Shown: positions 1 to 8,109 of the stretch, in pieces | Layout of the letters: every line of letters begins with the position of its first letter | Position numbering within the stretch: position 1 is the first letter of the stretch | DNA from: an uncultured Holdemanella sp. | GTDB taxonomy: Bacteria; Bacillota_I; Bacilli_A; Erysipelotrichales; Erysipelotrichaceae | Reading direction: 5' to 3' | DNA length: 64,000 nucleotides | NCBI RefSeq assembly: GCF_934754935.1 | Contig: NZ_CAKVJB010000004.1 | Span: forward strand, 19,695-83,694 | Notes under the pieces: generated by a model | What the model was told of the DNA's origin: nothing | Database searches by the model: none | The model's input: the letters and a program-made list of their open reading frames with translations, nothing else | Made by a program: the position numbers and the translations under genes

Positions 1-2
1 CC

Positions 3-1169
3 AGTGTAAAGGGGTCTTTTATTTTAAAGGGAAATCTTGAAAGAAGTGGATTTGTTCGTATTGCGGACAAGCGCTTGATGGAAAGAGATTTAAAAGGGGC
101 CATTATGGTCTTGAATGATCATGAAGACAGTATGATCAAGAGTATGGCAAAGGGTTGTGCGGTTATTGTGGTTGCGGAAAACTTTGTTCCAAATAGCTAT
201 ATTATTGAAATGGCAAAACAGATGGGAGTTACTTTAATTAGTACACCTTATAATATTATGAAGATTATTCAAATGATTTATCGTTCCATTCCTGTTGAAT
301 TGATTATGACTCCAGCTAATAAAGTGATTCGCTTTAATAAGAGTGAGTATGTGGAAGATGTAGAGCGTGAAATGTTAAAAACGCGTCACTCTTCTTATCC
401 AGTTGTTTTCCAAAATAAAATTTTGGGTTCGGTTGCTCGATATAACTTGTTGAAGGCGGAAAAGAAACGCTTCATTCTTGTAGATCATAATGAAAAGAAA
501 CAGAGTATTAGTGATATTGAAACGGCAGATATTGTAGAGATCGTAGATCATCATAGAATCGGTGATATTGAAACGGATCGTCCAATTGTATTTAGAAATA
601 TGATCGTTGGAAGTTCATGTACGATTGTTGGATTGATGTATGGTGAATATGGTGTAAAAATACCTGAAACGATCGCAAAATTAATTGCGTATGGAATGAT
701 TAGTGATACAATGAATTTCAATTCACCAACATGTACTCCAATAGATCATACTTTGGCAAAGCGCTTATCAAGTGAATATGATATTGATTTTGATGCGATG
801 GCAAAAGAATTGTTTGAAAATACGGCTACGATTCGTGGAAAAGAATTCAAAAATATTCTTTATAATGATGTTAAAGAATATATGTTGAGTGGATATCACA
901 TTGCGGTAAGTCAAGTTTTTACATTTGATTTAAGTATTGTGGATGAAATCAAAAAAGATTTCTTGAAGTATATGGAGGAACAAAATAAAGTTCATGAATA
1001 CGACTTAATGTTGATGGTCATCACAAATGTGGAAGGTCGTGGCTCACGCTTCTTATATGTAGGTAAATTATCTCATTTTGTTCGTGATGTCGTGGAAGAA
1101 TTTAAAGATCAAGGATTTGTTTCTCGTAAAAAACAGATTGTGCCTCGTTTAGCACAAGAACTGGCATAA
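3..1169 (+). CDS. ppaC: Mn-dependent inorganic pyrophosphatase with DRTGG/CBS regulatory region (5' partial)
   Basis: Family II pyrophosphatase, hydrolysing PPi to two phosphates in the cytoplasm. The reading frame is open to the window edge, so the ATG at 75 is internal and the N-terminal part of the DHH domain lies outside. The visible part begins in a DRTGG-like/CBS regulatory segment (MTPANKVIRF, then HSSYPVV). The DHH motif VDHHRIGDIET follows, then a DHHA2-type C-terminal half. In CBS-PPases of this family the inserted regulatory segment binds adenine nucleotides; that is family knowledge and is not visible here. pepT follows 14 nt downstream, so the two are probably cotranscribed. Family assignment is secure; only the length is uncertain. 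Confidence 0.88.
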   Translation, partial: SVKGSFILKGNLERSGFVRIADKRLMERDLKGAIMVLNDHEDSMIKSMAKGCAVIVVAENFVPNSYIIEMAKQMGVTLISTPYNIMKIIQMIYRSIPVELIMTPANKVIRFNKSEYVEDVEREMLKTRHSSYPVVFQNKILGSVARYNLLKAEKKRFILVDHNEKKQSISDIETADIVEIVDHHRIGDIETDRPIVFRNMIVGSSCTIVGLMYGEYGVKIPETIAKLIAYGMISDTMNFNSPTCTPIDHTLAKRLSSEYDIDFDAMAKELFENTATIRGKEFKNILYNDVKEYMLSGYHIAVSQVFTFDLSIVDEIKKDFLKYMEEQNKVHEYDLMLMVITNVEGRGSRFLYVGKLSHFVRDVVEEFKDQGFVSRKKQIVPRLAQELA

Positions 1170-1183
1170 AAGGGGGATTAAAT

Positions 1184-2380
1184 ATGGCAGTAGAAAAGAG
1201 ATTAATGCATTATGCATCATTTGACACACAGTCAAGTGAAGAAAGTACAAGTGCGCCTAGCACTGAAAAACAGTTGGTTTTAGCTCGTGAATTAAAAAAA
1301 GAATGTGAATCATTAGGCTTTGATTCTGTTGAATTAACGGATACAGGAATCGTATATGCTTACTTAAATGCGAATACAGACAAAAAGATGGATCGTATTG
1401 GTTTTATTGCACATATGGATACGGCAACTGAAATTACAGGTGCAAATGTGAAGTGTCGTGTGATTTCAAAGTATGATGGAAATGCAATTCAATTAAATGA
1501 AGAGTATTCGATGTCTAAAGAAGAATTTCCAGCTTTGGCAAATTGCATTGGTGATGATTTGATCGTTACGGATGGAACAACTTTACTTGGTGCGGATGAT
1601 AAAGCAGGTATTGCGATTATTTTAGAGGCTATGGAACAGTTGATTCAATCTAAAAAGGAACATGGCTTCATTGCGGTTGCCTTTACGCCAGATGAAGAGG
1701 TTGGCCGTGGTGTTGAAAACTTTGAATTAGATAAGTTTGAAGTGGATTATGCGTTCACAATTGATGGAGATCGTATTGATTCTGTTGATTATGAAACATT
1801 TAATGCGGCACAGGCTGTTGTGACATTTGATGGAACAAGTATACATCCTGGGGATGCGAAAGATCGTATGGTCAATGCGAGTTTATTAGCTATGGAATAT
1901 GCTTCAAGTCTTCCAAAGAAACAAACGCCTTCACATACACAAGGACGTCAAGGTTTCTATCATTTAGTCGGTATGGAAGGAATTTGTGAAGAGGCAAAAT
2001 TAACTTATATTTTGCGTAATCATAGTAAGCAGAGCTTTATTGCACAGAAACAAAAGATGGAAGCTGTTGCCGATAAGATGAATGAGAAGTATGGTAATCG
2101 TGTTCACGTGGCTATTCGTGATCAATATGAAAATATGCGTCAATATATGCATGGAGATATGCGTAGTGTGAATAAGGCAAAATATGCTTTGCGTCAATGT
2201 GATGTAACACCGGTTAGTACGCCAATTCGCGGTGGAACCGATGGTGCTATGTTGACGGCAAGAGGACTCATTTGTCCAAACTTAGGTACGGGTTCTTTTA
2301 ATCATCATGGTCGTTTTGAATTTGCGAGCGTTCAAAAGATGGAAAAGATGGTTGAAATTGTATTGAAAATTGTTGAGTAG
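1184..2380 (+). CDS. pepT: Peptidase T (tripeptide aminopeptidase)
   Basis: Zn-dependent M20B aminopeptidase that removes the N-terminal residue of tripeptides in the cytoplasm. It is 398 aa against about 405-410 usual. Metal and catalytic motifs are in the expected order: AHMDTATE (His and Asp), LLGADDKAG (bridging Asp), FTPDEEVGRG (Glu pair), and a C-terminal FNHHGRFEF histidine motif. The start ATG at 1184 has an AGGGGG-type ribosome binding site just upstream. It sits 14 nt after the pyrophosphatase and 9 nt before malic enzyme, forming a run of metabolic genes read together. Confidence 0.93.
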   Translation: MAVEKRLMHYASFDTQSSEESTSAPSTEKQLVLARELKKECESLGFDSVELTDTGIVYAYLNANTDKKMDRIGFIAHMDTATEITGANVKCRVISKYDGNAIQLNEEYSMSKEEFPALANCIGDDLIVTDGTTLLGADDKAGIAIILEAMEQLIQSKKEHGFIAVAFTPDEEVGRGVENFELDKFEVDYAFTIDGDRIDSVDYETFNAAQAVVTFDGTSIHPGDAKDRMVNASLLAMEYASSLPKKQTPSHTQGRQGFYHLVGMEGICEEAKLTYILRNHSKQSFIAQKQKMEAVADKMNEKYGNRVHVAIRDQYENMRQYMHGDMRSVNKAKYALRQCDVTPVSTPIRGGTDGAMLTARGLICPNLGTGSFNHHGRFEFASVQKMEKMVEIVLKIVE

Positions 2381-2389
2381 GAGGTTGTC

Positions 2390-3553
2390 ATGGATTACGC
2401 AAAGGAAGCTTTAAGATTACATGCCAAGTGGAATGGTAAATTAGAAACTGTTCCTAAAATGAAGATTGAAAACAAAGATGATTTATCAATTGCCTATACA
2501 CCAGGTGTTGCAGCACCATGTTTAGAAATTGAAAAAGATAAAAAGAATAGTTATGTTTACACAGGAAGAGCTCATACTGTTGCGGTCATTAGTGATGGTA
2601 GTGCGGTATTGGGTCTAGGAAATATTGGTCCTGAAGCAGGTATGCCTGTTATGGAAGGTAAGTGTGTATTATTTAAGGCATTAGGAAATGTGGATGCCGT
2701 TCCACTATGTTTGAATACACAAGATACGGATGAATTGGTTCAAATCATTTCGAGTTTAGAACCTAGCTTTGGTGGAATCAACTTAGAAGATATTGCGGCT
2801 CCTCGTTGTTTTGAAGTTGAAAAAAGATTGCAGGAAAAAATGAATATCCCTGTTTTCCATGATGATCAGCATGGTACAGCTATTGTAGTTTGTGCGGCTT
2901 TGGTAAATGCCTTAAAATTGGCAGAAAAACAAGATCCAACGATCGTTATCAATGGTGCGGGTAGTGCTGGTGTTGCGATTGCGACTTTAATTTTAAAGAT
3001 TGGTTTGGGAAATGTTATTTTAGTTGACAAGCAAGGTATTTTAACAGCAGATATGGATTTAACAAGTGGTCAAAGAGGTTTGATTGATAAACTAAACAAA
3101 GAAGGAAAAACAGGCTTATTAAAGGATGCACTAGTTGGTGCGGATGTATTTATTGGTGTGAGTGCAGGTCATATCGTATCCAAAGATATGATTGCTTCTA
3201 TGAATGAAAAGGCAATCGTATTCCCTATGGCAAATCCAGTGCCTGAAATCGAGCCAGAAGATGCAAAAGCAGCGGGTGCCTATATTGTAGGTACAGGTCG
3301 TAGTGATCATCCTAACCAGATCAATAACGTATTGGCTTTCCCTGGTATTTTCAAAGGGGCATTAAAAGCGGGTGCTACATGTATTAATGATGCGATGAAA
3401 GAAGCGGCTGTTTATGCGATCAGTTCAATGGTTACAGAAGATATGTTAGATAGTGAACATATTATTGTTTCTGCATTGGATCCTAGAGTTGCAGATGTGG
3501 TAGCTCAAGCAGTGGCAGATGCGGCAAAAGAAAGTGGTGTAGTGCGTGAGTAG
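2390..3553 (+). CDS. NAD-dependent malic enzyme
   Basis: Oxidative decarboxylation of malate to pyruvate and CO2 with reduction of NAD(P). It is 387 aa, the short bacterial form without the C-terminal phosphotransacetylase-like domain. The N-terminal malic domain has YTPGVAAPC and FGGINLEDIAAPRCFEVE. The Rossmann domain shows NGAGSAGVAIA and the family motif PMANPVPEI. The start has a GGAGG site 7 nt upstream. Its stop overlaps the next gene by 8 nt, so the two are translationally coupled. NAD versus NADP preference cannot be read from sequence alone. Confidence 0.93.
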   Translation: MDYAKEALRLHAKWNGKLETVPKMKIENKDDLSIAYTPGVAAPCLEIEKDKKNSYVYTGRAHTVAVISDGSAVLGLGNIGPEAGMPVMEGKCVLFKALGNVDAVPLCLNTQDTDELVQIISSLEPSFGGINLEDIAAPRCFEVEKRLQEKMNIPVFHDDQHGTAIVVCAALVNALKLAEKQDPTIVINGAGSAGVAIATLILKIGLGNVILVDKQGILTADMDLTSGQRGLIDKLNKEGKTGLLKDALVGADVFIGVSAGHIVSKDMIASMNEKAIVFPMANPVPEIEPEDAKAAGAYIVGTGRSDHPNQINNVLAFPGIFKGALKAGATCINDAMKEAAVYAISSMVTEDMLDSEHIIVSALDPRVADVVAQAVADAAKESGVVRE

Positions 3554-4391
3554 AGTAGGTATTGTTGCAGAAGGTGGCGGAACTAAGGCTGCTTATTCTG
3601 CAGGAGTATTGAAGTGTTTACTTGAGCATGATATTGTACTTCCTTATTGTGTAGGTATTAGTGCGGGTACAGAAATTTTGTTGAGTTATGTATCTAAGCA
3701 AGTGGATCGTCTTGAAGTAACTGGAATTGATGCGCCTTGTCAAAAGGGTGTAGTTGGTTTAAGACCATTTTTAAAAGAAGGTTCTATATTTGGGATTGAA
3801 GCGACTTATGATTTTATTGAGTCTAGAGTTCCATTGGATTTAGAGGCTTTTCAAAATAGCGAAACACAGATGGAAGTAGGTCTATATAATTTAAAAACGC
3901 ATAAAGTTGAATATTTTGATAAGAGTCATATTGATAAGGATGAAACGTTGATCAAGGCAAGTTGTGCATTGTTACTTCTAGCTAAGCCTTATGAATTCAA
4001 AGGTGAAATGTGGATGGATGCAGGTCTTGTGGATATGATCAGTATTGAACAAAGTATTCTTGCTGGAAATGATAAGCATATTGTGATTTCTACAAAGGAA
4101 GAGGGATATGTTCGTAAACCGGCTCCAAAATGGCAATTGTGGTTATCTAATTTGGTATATAAGGATAAACAAATTACAGAGGATTTAAGAAATCGTCATA
4201 TTCGTTATAAGGAACAGTGGGATAAGATTGCTGAATTAGAAAAGCAAGGTAAAGCTTTAGTTTTGCGTCCACATAAAGATTTGGGTGTGACTCGTTATAC
4301 GACAGATCCAGAAAAACTAGGTCCTTGGTTTCAATTAGGATATGATGAAACGTTAGAGCGTTTAGATCAAATTAAAGAGTTCATAAAATAG
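3546..4391 (+). CDS. Patatin-like phospholipase (YjjU-like)
   Basis: Predicted cytoplasmic serine acyl-hydrolase of the bacterial patatin family, 281 aa. It has the oxyanion glycine loop EGGGTKAAYSAG, the nucleophile elbow GISAG and the catalytic Asp in WMDAGLVD (DA in place of the usual DG). No signal peptide or membrane segment is apparent. The start codon lies inside the malic enzyme gene (8-nt overlap), indicating coupling. The true lipid substrate is unknown. A strong terminator follows immediately and closes the operon. Confidence 0.85.
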   Translation: MSRVGIVAEGGGTKAAYSAGVLKCLLEHDIVLPYCVGISAGTEILLSYVSKQVDRLEVTGIDAPCQKGVVGLRPFLKEGSIFGIEATYDFIESRVPLDLEAFQNSETQMEVGLYNLKTHKVEYFDKSHIDKDETLIKASCALLLLAKPYEFKGEMWMDAGLVDMISIEQSILAGNDKHIVISTKEEGYVRKPAPKWQLWLSNLVYKDKQITEDLRNRHIRYKEQWDKIAELEKQGKALVLRPHKDLGVTRYTTDPEKLGPWFQLGYDETLERLDQIKEFIK

Positions 4392-4392
4392 A

Positions 4393-4417
4393 AAAACCTG
4401 GAAATCCAGGTTTTTTG
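4393..4417 (+). terminator. Rho-independent terminator after patatin gene
   Basis: Hairpin AACCTGG-aaat-CCAGGTT followed by six T residues, directly after the stop codon at 4391. It ends the operon starting upstream of the window. Confidence 0.9.
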
Positions 4418-4420
4418 TTT

Positions 4421-4514
4421 TACCACAACAATCACTTAAGGAGGCGTATTGTGGTAATAGCGACTACATTGTGCGGAGCGCAAATATGTATTAAACTAGA
4501 AAGAGGTTGTAGTC
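4421..4514 (+). ncRNA. Candidate structured RNA or leader of unknown class
   Basis: Two consecutive hairpins lie in the 212-bp gap before the HAD gene. The first has arms TACCACAA and TTGTGGTA (4421-4456). The second has arms GACTACA and TGTAGTC (about 4462-4514) and encloses a smaller TTGTGC-gga-GCGCAA hairpin. No U-run follows and no known family was recognised, so this may be a leader, a small RNA, or two unrelated palindromes. Strand is assumed from the downstream gene. Confidence 0.35.
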
Positions 4515-4569
4515 ACAGTTTCTATTATAAAGAGTCAATGTGAATTTATTATTAAAAACTGAAAATTCT

Positions 4570-4589
4570 TTTAAAAAGTTTTAAAAGAG
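4570..4589. promoter_or_regulatory. Perfect AT-rich palindrome upstream of HAD gene
   Basis: CTTTTAAAA and TTTTAAAAG form a 9-bp inverted repeat about 15 nt before the start codon, overlapping the region where transcription or translation would start. It could be an operator. AT-rich palindromes arise by chance easily, hence low confidence. Confidence 0.3.
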
Positions 4590-4603
4590 GATATTATGTA
4601 GTT

Positions 4604-5374
4604 ATGAATGGTTATTTTTTTGATATGGATGGAACTTTATACAACAATAAGTTTCATGAAGTGAGTGAGAAAACATTTGAAATGTTAAATGAACTACAAA
4701 GCCAAGGACACTTTGTAGCTTTATCAACAAGTCGTTGTCAAACAGAATTAAAGAATCTTCCTTCTTGTATGAGAGATTTTAATTTTGATTGTATGATCAG
4801 TGATGGTGGTGCTTTGATTTTGGATCAACATAAAGAAATTCTTGAAATGAATTGTATTCCGAAAACGACAATGGAAACTATAGATTCATTTTGTAAGGAG
4901 CATGGCTTAGTGTATCGCTATAGTACGAGGGATGGAAATTATTTTGGTACACCGTATTCGAAGTATGCACATGATATCTATTTTCATTTGTATTTAAATA
5001 GTCCAGTTTTTAAGCCATATGACAAGGATGATGTATTAAATCTTCTTGTGTTTTGTGAAGGGAAAGATAAAGATAAATTTAGACCTTTGATCAAAGATTT
5101 GGGCGTTGTGGAATTTTTTGATTGTTTTGAGATTCGTGCTAGTCAAATAGATAAGGCAACGGCAGTTAAAAAAATCATGGATTTTCATAAGTTTGATACG
5201 ACATATTGTTTTGGTGATGGTACAAATGATGTGGATATGTTGAAAATGGCAGATGTTGGTGTTGCGATGGGTAATGCGTGTGATGCATTAAAAGAAGTGA
5301 GTGATGTTGTGATTGGAAGAGTGGATGAGGATGGTATCTACAATTTCTTAAAAGAAAAAATAATAGCTGAATAG
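4604..5374 (+). CDS. HAD-superfamily (Cof-type) phosphatase
   Basis: Cytoplasmic HAD hydrolase, 256 aa, type IIB cap. The nucleophile motif FDMDGTLY is at residues 6-13 and motif IV is FGDGTNDVDML near residue 205. These proteins dephosphorylate sugar phosphates or related small metabolites; the substrate cannot be told. An upstream ATG at 4594 is followed at once by a stop, so 4604 is used, with a GAGG element upstream. The gene precedes an aldose-1-epimerase-like gene by 12 nt and borders the amino-sugar PTS cluster, so a sugar phosphate is plausible. Confidence 0.85.
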   Translation: MNGYFFDMDGTLYNNKFHEVSEKTFEMLNELQSQGHFVALSTSRCQTELKNLPSCMRDFNFDCMISDGGALILDQHKEILEMNCIPKTTMETIDSFCKEHGLVYRYSTRDGNYFGTPYSKYAHDIYFHLYLNSPVFKPYDKDDVLNLLVFCEGKDKDKFRPLIKDLGVVEFFDCFEIRASQIDKATAVKKIMDFHKFDTTYCFGDGTNDVDMLKMADVGVAMGNACDALKEVSDVVIGRVDEDGIYNFLKEKIIAE

Positions 5375-5386
5375 GAGGAGAATAAA

Positions 5387-6238
5387 ATGGCTTATATTTT
5401 AGAGAATGATGTATTGACATTAGAGTGCACTGAAAAAGGTGGTGAAATGTTACACCTAGTGAAGAAGAGTACAGAGCGTGAAACATTATATCAAGGAAAT
5501 CAAGGGTGGTCTGGAAGAAATCCTTCTCTATTTCCAATGGTAGGAAATACGTATACAAAGGATTATGAAATCGATGGTAAAAAGTATGCGATGAAAAATC
5601 ATGGCTTGATTCGTTATGCGACTTTAAAGGGTGATGTTCGTAAAAATGAACTTGTATTTAGTCTAGATGCGAATGAACAGACATTAGCTCAATATCCTTT
5701 TAATTTCCATTTCGAGATTGGGTATAAATTGGATGGGAACAAAGTGTTGATCAATTATCATATTAAGAACAATGGTGAAAAGGATATGCCTTTTGGATTT
5801 GGTTTGCATCCTGCTTTTAAATTGGATGATGAATTTTCAACTTATACTTTAGAATTTGAAAAAGAAGAAAACACAAAACAATTGTTGTTTGATCCTAGCT
5901 ACGAAAAGAATGTTGAATATCAGGATGTAGCGTTTAAGGAATGGAAATTGTCTCGAGATGATGTGAAGAAGTATGCGACAATTATTTATAAAGATTTAAA
6001 ATCAAGTTTTGTGACTTTAAAACATGGAGATGAAGATGTTGTTCGCGTATCGATTGAGGGATATCCTTATTTGGCTTTATGGACACATGATAGTGCATCG
6101 GATTTCTTGTGTATTGAACCATGGTATTCTCATGGTGATTTTGAAAAGGAAACACCAGATTTCTATCATAGAGAAGGAACAATGATTTTAAAACCAAATG
6201 AAGAATGGTCTTGTTCATACTGGATTGAGGTGCTTTAA
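5387..6238 (+). CDS. Aldose 1-epimerase family protein (LacX-like)
   Basis: Galactose-mutarotase-fold protein, 283 aa, of the LacX/YeaD-like branch found near carbohydrate genes. Signature segments are FPMVGN near residue 50, MKNHGLIR and FGFGLHPAFKL. The last contains a conserved histidine of the active site. It may interconvert anomers of a sugar or a sugar phosphate. AGGAGG sits just upstream of the ATG. It is read with the HAD phosphatase and followed by a terminator. Family is clear; substrate is inference from the neighbouring PTS cluster. Confidence 0.82.
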   Translation: MAYILENDVLTLECTEKGGEMLHLVKKSTERETLYQGNQGWSGRNPSLFPMVGNTYTKDYEIDGKKYAMKNHGLIRYATLKGDVRKNELVFSLDANEQTLAQYPFNFHFEIGYKLDGNKVLINYHIKNNGEKDMPFGFGLHPAFKLDDEFSTYTLEFEKEENTKQLLFDPSYEKNVEYQDVAFKEWKLSRDDVKKYATIIYKDLKSSFVTLKHGDEDVVRVSIEGYPYLALWTHDSASDFLCIEPWYSHGDFEKETPDFYHREGTMILKPNEEWSCSYWIEVL

Positions 6239-6261
6239 GAAGGAGAAATCCTTCTTTTTTA
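6236..6261 (+). terminator. Terminator after epimerase-like gene
   Basis: AAGAAGGAG-aaa-TCCTTCTTTTTT hairpin and T-run starting at the stop codon. Confidence 0.85.
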
Positions 6262-6287
6262 GTGTAAATTTGTCTTTTTAAAGAACA

Positions 6288-6306
6288 AATTTGCACTTTT
6301 TAGTTT
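6288..6306 (-). promoter_or_regulatory. Putative amino-sugar regulon operator, copy 1
   Basis: The reverse complement of this stretch contains AACTAAAAAGTGCAAAT, identical over 17 nt to the copy at 14417-14433 and over 15 nt to the one at 9397-9411. It lies about 75 nt upstream of agaS. The binding protein is unknown; the role is inferred from recurrence in front of pathway genes only. Confidence 0.6.
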
Positions 6307-6377
6307 ACTTTCATTCAAAATCTTTTATTTTAGTTAAAAATAGTTATAATGAAGTTAGTTCAGAAGGAGAAAGAAAA

Positions 6378-7556
6378 ATGTTCGGAAAAGAAAAATCAAC
6401 TTGGGAAGAATTAAGTGGTATTTTTACTGCGCAGGAGATCTACCAACAACCTGCTACTTGGGCTAAGACAATTGCTCAAATCAAAAATGAAAAGGAAGCT
6501 CTTAAAAAATTCATGGAACCTGTATTAAGTGATCCAGATTGCGATATCGTATTTACAGGTGCTGGAACTAGTGAATATGTAGGTAATGCTTTATATTCAT
6601 ATGTTAACCGTTATACTGGTTACCATGCAAAATCATATGCTTCTACAGATTTAGTAGAAACTCCAGAAAACTATTTATCAAGAAACAAAAAGACTTTATT
6701 AGTGAACTTTGGTCGTTCAGGAAACTCTCCTGAAAGTGTTGGCTCAGTACAAGTTGCTGATGAAGTATGTAAGGAAAATGTTTATCATTTATTCATTACA
6801 TGTAACAAGGATGGAGCTTTAGCAAAAGCGGCTGCTACTCGTGACAATGCTTACGATATTAACTTGACACCTGAAACTCATGACCAATCATTTGCGATGA
6901 CTTCAAGTTTCTCTAACATGATGTTGGCTGCATTATTATGCTTCCGTTTAGATGATATTGATGAAGCTGCAAAAGAAATGGAAAGTGTTATTGCACAAGG
7001 ACAAAAATTTGTTGATGAAGGATACAAAGTATGCGAAGATTTAGTAGCTGATTTTGCAGAATTCAACCGTATTGTATACTTAGGTGCAAACACTTTGAAG
7101 GGTATTGCTCAAGAAAGTCAACTAAAGATTTGTGAATTGACTGCTGGTACTGTTACAACTACATTTGATAGTCCAATGGGATTCCGTCACGGACCTAAAT
7201 CAGTTATTAATGATGAATGTTTAACAGTTGTTTACTTATCAGATGATGAATATCAAAGACAATATGAATATGACATTATTAAAGAAATGAGCGGACAACG
7301 TAAAAAGAACCGTTTAGTTGCTGTTTCTAGTCATGCAGATGCTGAAATTGAAGGATTAGTAGATACATTCATTAACTTTGATTTAGATGCACCAAAAGAT
7401 AATATTTTCTTAGGATTTGACTATATTTTAGTTGCTCAAGTTATCGCATTATTTAAATCATTGAGCTACAAGATTACACCAGACAATCCATGTCCAACTG
7501 GAGAAGTAAACCGTGTTGTTAAGGGTGTAACTATTTACCCATATACTGCAAAGTAA
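6378..7556 (+). CDS. agaS: SIS-domain sugar isomerase/deaminase, AgaS-type
   Basis: Double SIS-domain protein, 392 aa, resembling AgaS. AgaS handles galactosamine-6-phosphate, giving tagatose-6-phosphate and ammonia. Visible features are FTGAGTSEYVGN and FGRSGNSPESV (first SIS phosphate-binding loops) and the C-terminal PDNPCPTGEVNRVV signature. The ATG at 6378 was chosen because AAGGAGA lies 7 nt upstream; an upstream extension of the frame has no ribosome binding site. Codons are biased to C-ending forms, suggesting high expression. EIIA of the PTS follows 23 nt downstream. GlmS-like or FrlB-like activity is a less likely alternative. Confidence 0.85.
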   Translation: MFGKEKSTWEELSGIFTAQEIYQQPATWAKTIAQIKNEKEALKKFMEPVLSDPDCDIVFTGAGTSEYVGNALYSYVNRYTGYHAKSYASTDLVETPENYLSRNKKTLLVNFGRSGNSPESVGSVQVADEVCKENVYHLFITCNKDGALAKAAATRDNAYDINLTPETHDQSFAMTSSFSNMMLAALLCFRLDDIDEAAKEMESVIAQGQKFVDEGYKVCEDLVADFAEFNRIVYLGANTLKGIAQESQLKICELTAGTVTTTFDSPMGFRHGPKSVINDECLTVVYLSDDEYQRQYEYDIIKEMSGQRKKNRLVAVSSHADAEIEGLVDTFINFDLDAPKDNIFLGFDYILVAQVIALFKSLSYKITPDNPCPTGEVNRVVKGVTIYPYTAK

Positions 7557-7579
7557 GAATTTAGAGGAGAAAAAAGAAG

Positions 7580-8011
7580 ATGATAGGATTAATTGTTACT
7601 GGTCATGGCCACTTTGCATCTGGTTTAACTACAAGTTTAAACTTGATTGCTGGAGATGCAAAAGAATATGTTGCTGTAGATTTTGAGGCTACAGATTCAA
7701 CAGATGATTTAGCAAAAAAATTAACAGATGCTATGGATTCATTAAAAGACTGCGAAGGAATCATTGTTTTAAGTGATTTAGCTGGTGGTTCTCCATTTAA
7801 AACGGCTGTTGAAATTGGTTTCCCAAGAGGAAATGTAGAAGTTGTTGCAGGTACAAACTTAGGTATGTTAGTTGAAATCAACTTAACTCGTACTTTCTCA
7901 GAAGATGTACATGCTTTAGCTGAATCTGCATGCAATGTTGGAAAAGATCAAGTTATGCGTTATGTATTCCAACACATTCAACAAAACGATGATTTATCAG
8001 ATGGTATCTAA
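7580..8011 (+). CDS. PTS EIIA component, mannose/fructose/sorbose family
   Basis: Soluble PTS phosphocarrier domain, 143 aa, that accepts phosphate from HPr on a histidine near the N-terminus (His9 in VTGHGHFA). SDLAGGSPF and AGTNLGML are typical of EIIA-Man folds. It is encoded separately from EIIB, as in Aga-type transporters. It follows agaS closely and is closed by its own terminator, so agaS-EIIA appears to be one transcript separate from EIIB-EIIC-EIID. The transported sugar is inferred to be an amino sugar from AgaS, NagB and GatZ nearby. Confidence 0.88.
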   Translation: MIGLIVTGHGHFASGLTTSLNLIAGDAKEYVAVDFEATDSTDDLAKKLTDAMDSLKDCEGIIVLSDLAGGSPFKTAVEIGFPRGNVEVVAGTNLGMLVEINLTRTFSEDVHALAESACNVGKDQVMRYVFQHIQQNDDLSDGI

Positions 8012-8015
8012 TATT

Positions 8016-8044
8016 TAAGCTAGGCTTTGGCCTGGCTTTTTTTC
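8016..8044 (+). terminator. Terminator after EIIA
   Basis: AAGCTAGGC/GCCTGGCTT hairpin (one G-T pair) followed by a run of T residues. Confidence 0.8.
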
Positions 8045-8065
8045 TTTATTGTAATCTTTTCAAAA

Positions 8066-8096
8066 ATTTGTAAATAAGGTATGATTATTTACAAAT
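8066..8096. promoter_or_regulatory. 31-bp dyad operator embedding the -10 box of the M20 gene
   Basis: Perfect 11-bp inverted repeat: ATTTGTAAATA, a 9-nt spacer, then TATTTACAAAT. A TATGAT -10-like box (8080-8085) lies in the spacer. The right arm abuts the GGAGG ribosome binding site of the amidohydrolase. A repressor binding here would block transcription directly; as RNA the arms could instead fold next to the ribosome binding site. A second, imperfect dyad of the same 31-bp length lies at 62873-62903. Confidence 0.65.
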
Positions 8097-8109
8097 GGAG
8101 GTATCTTAT

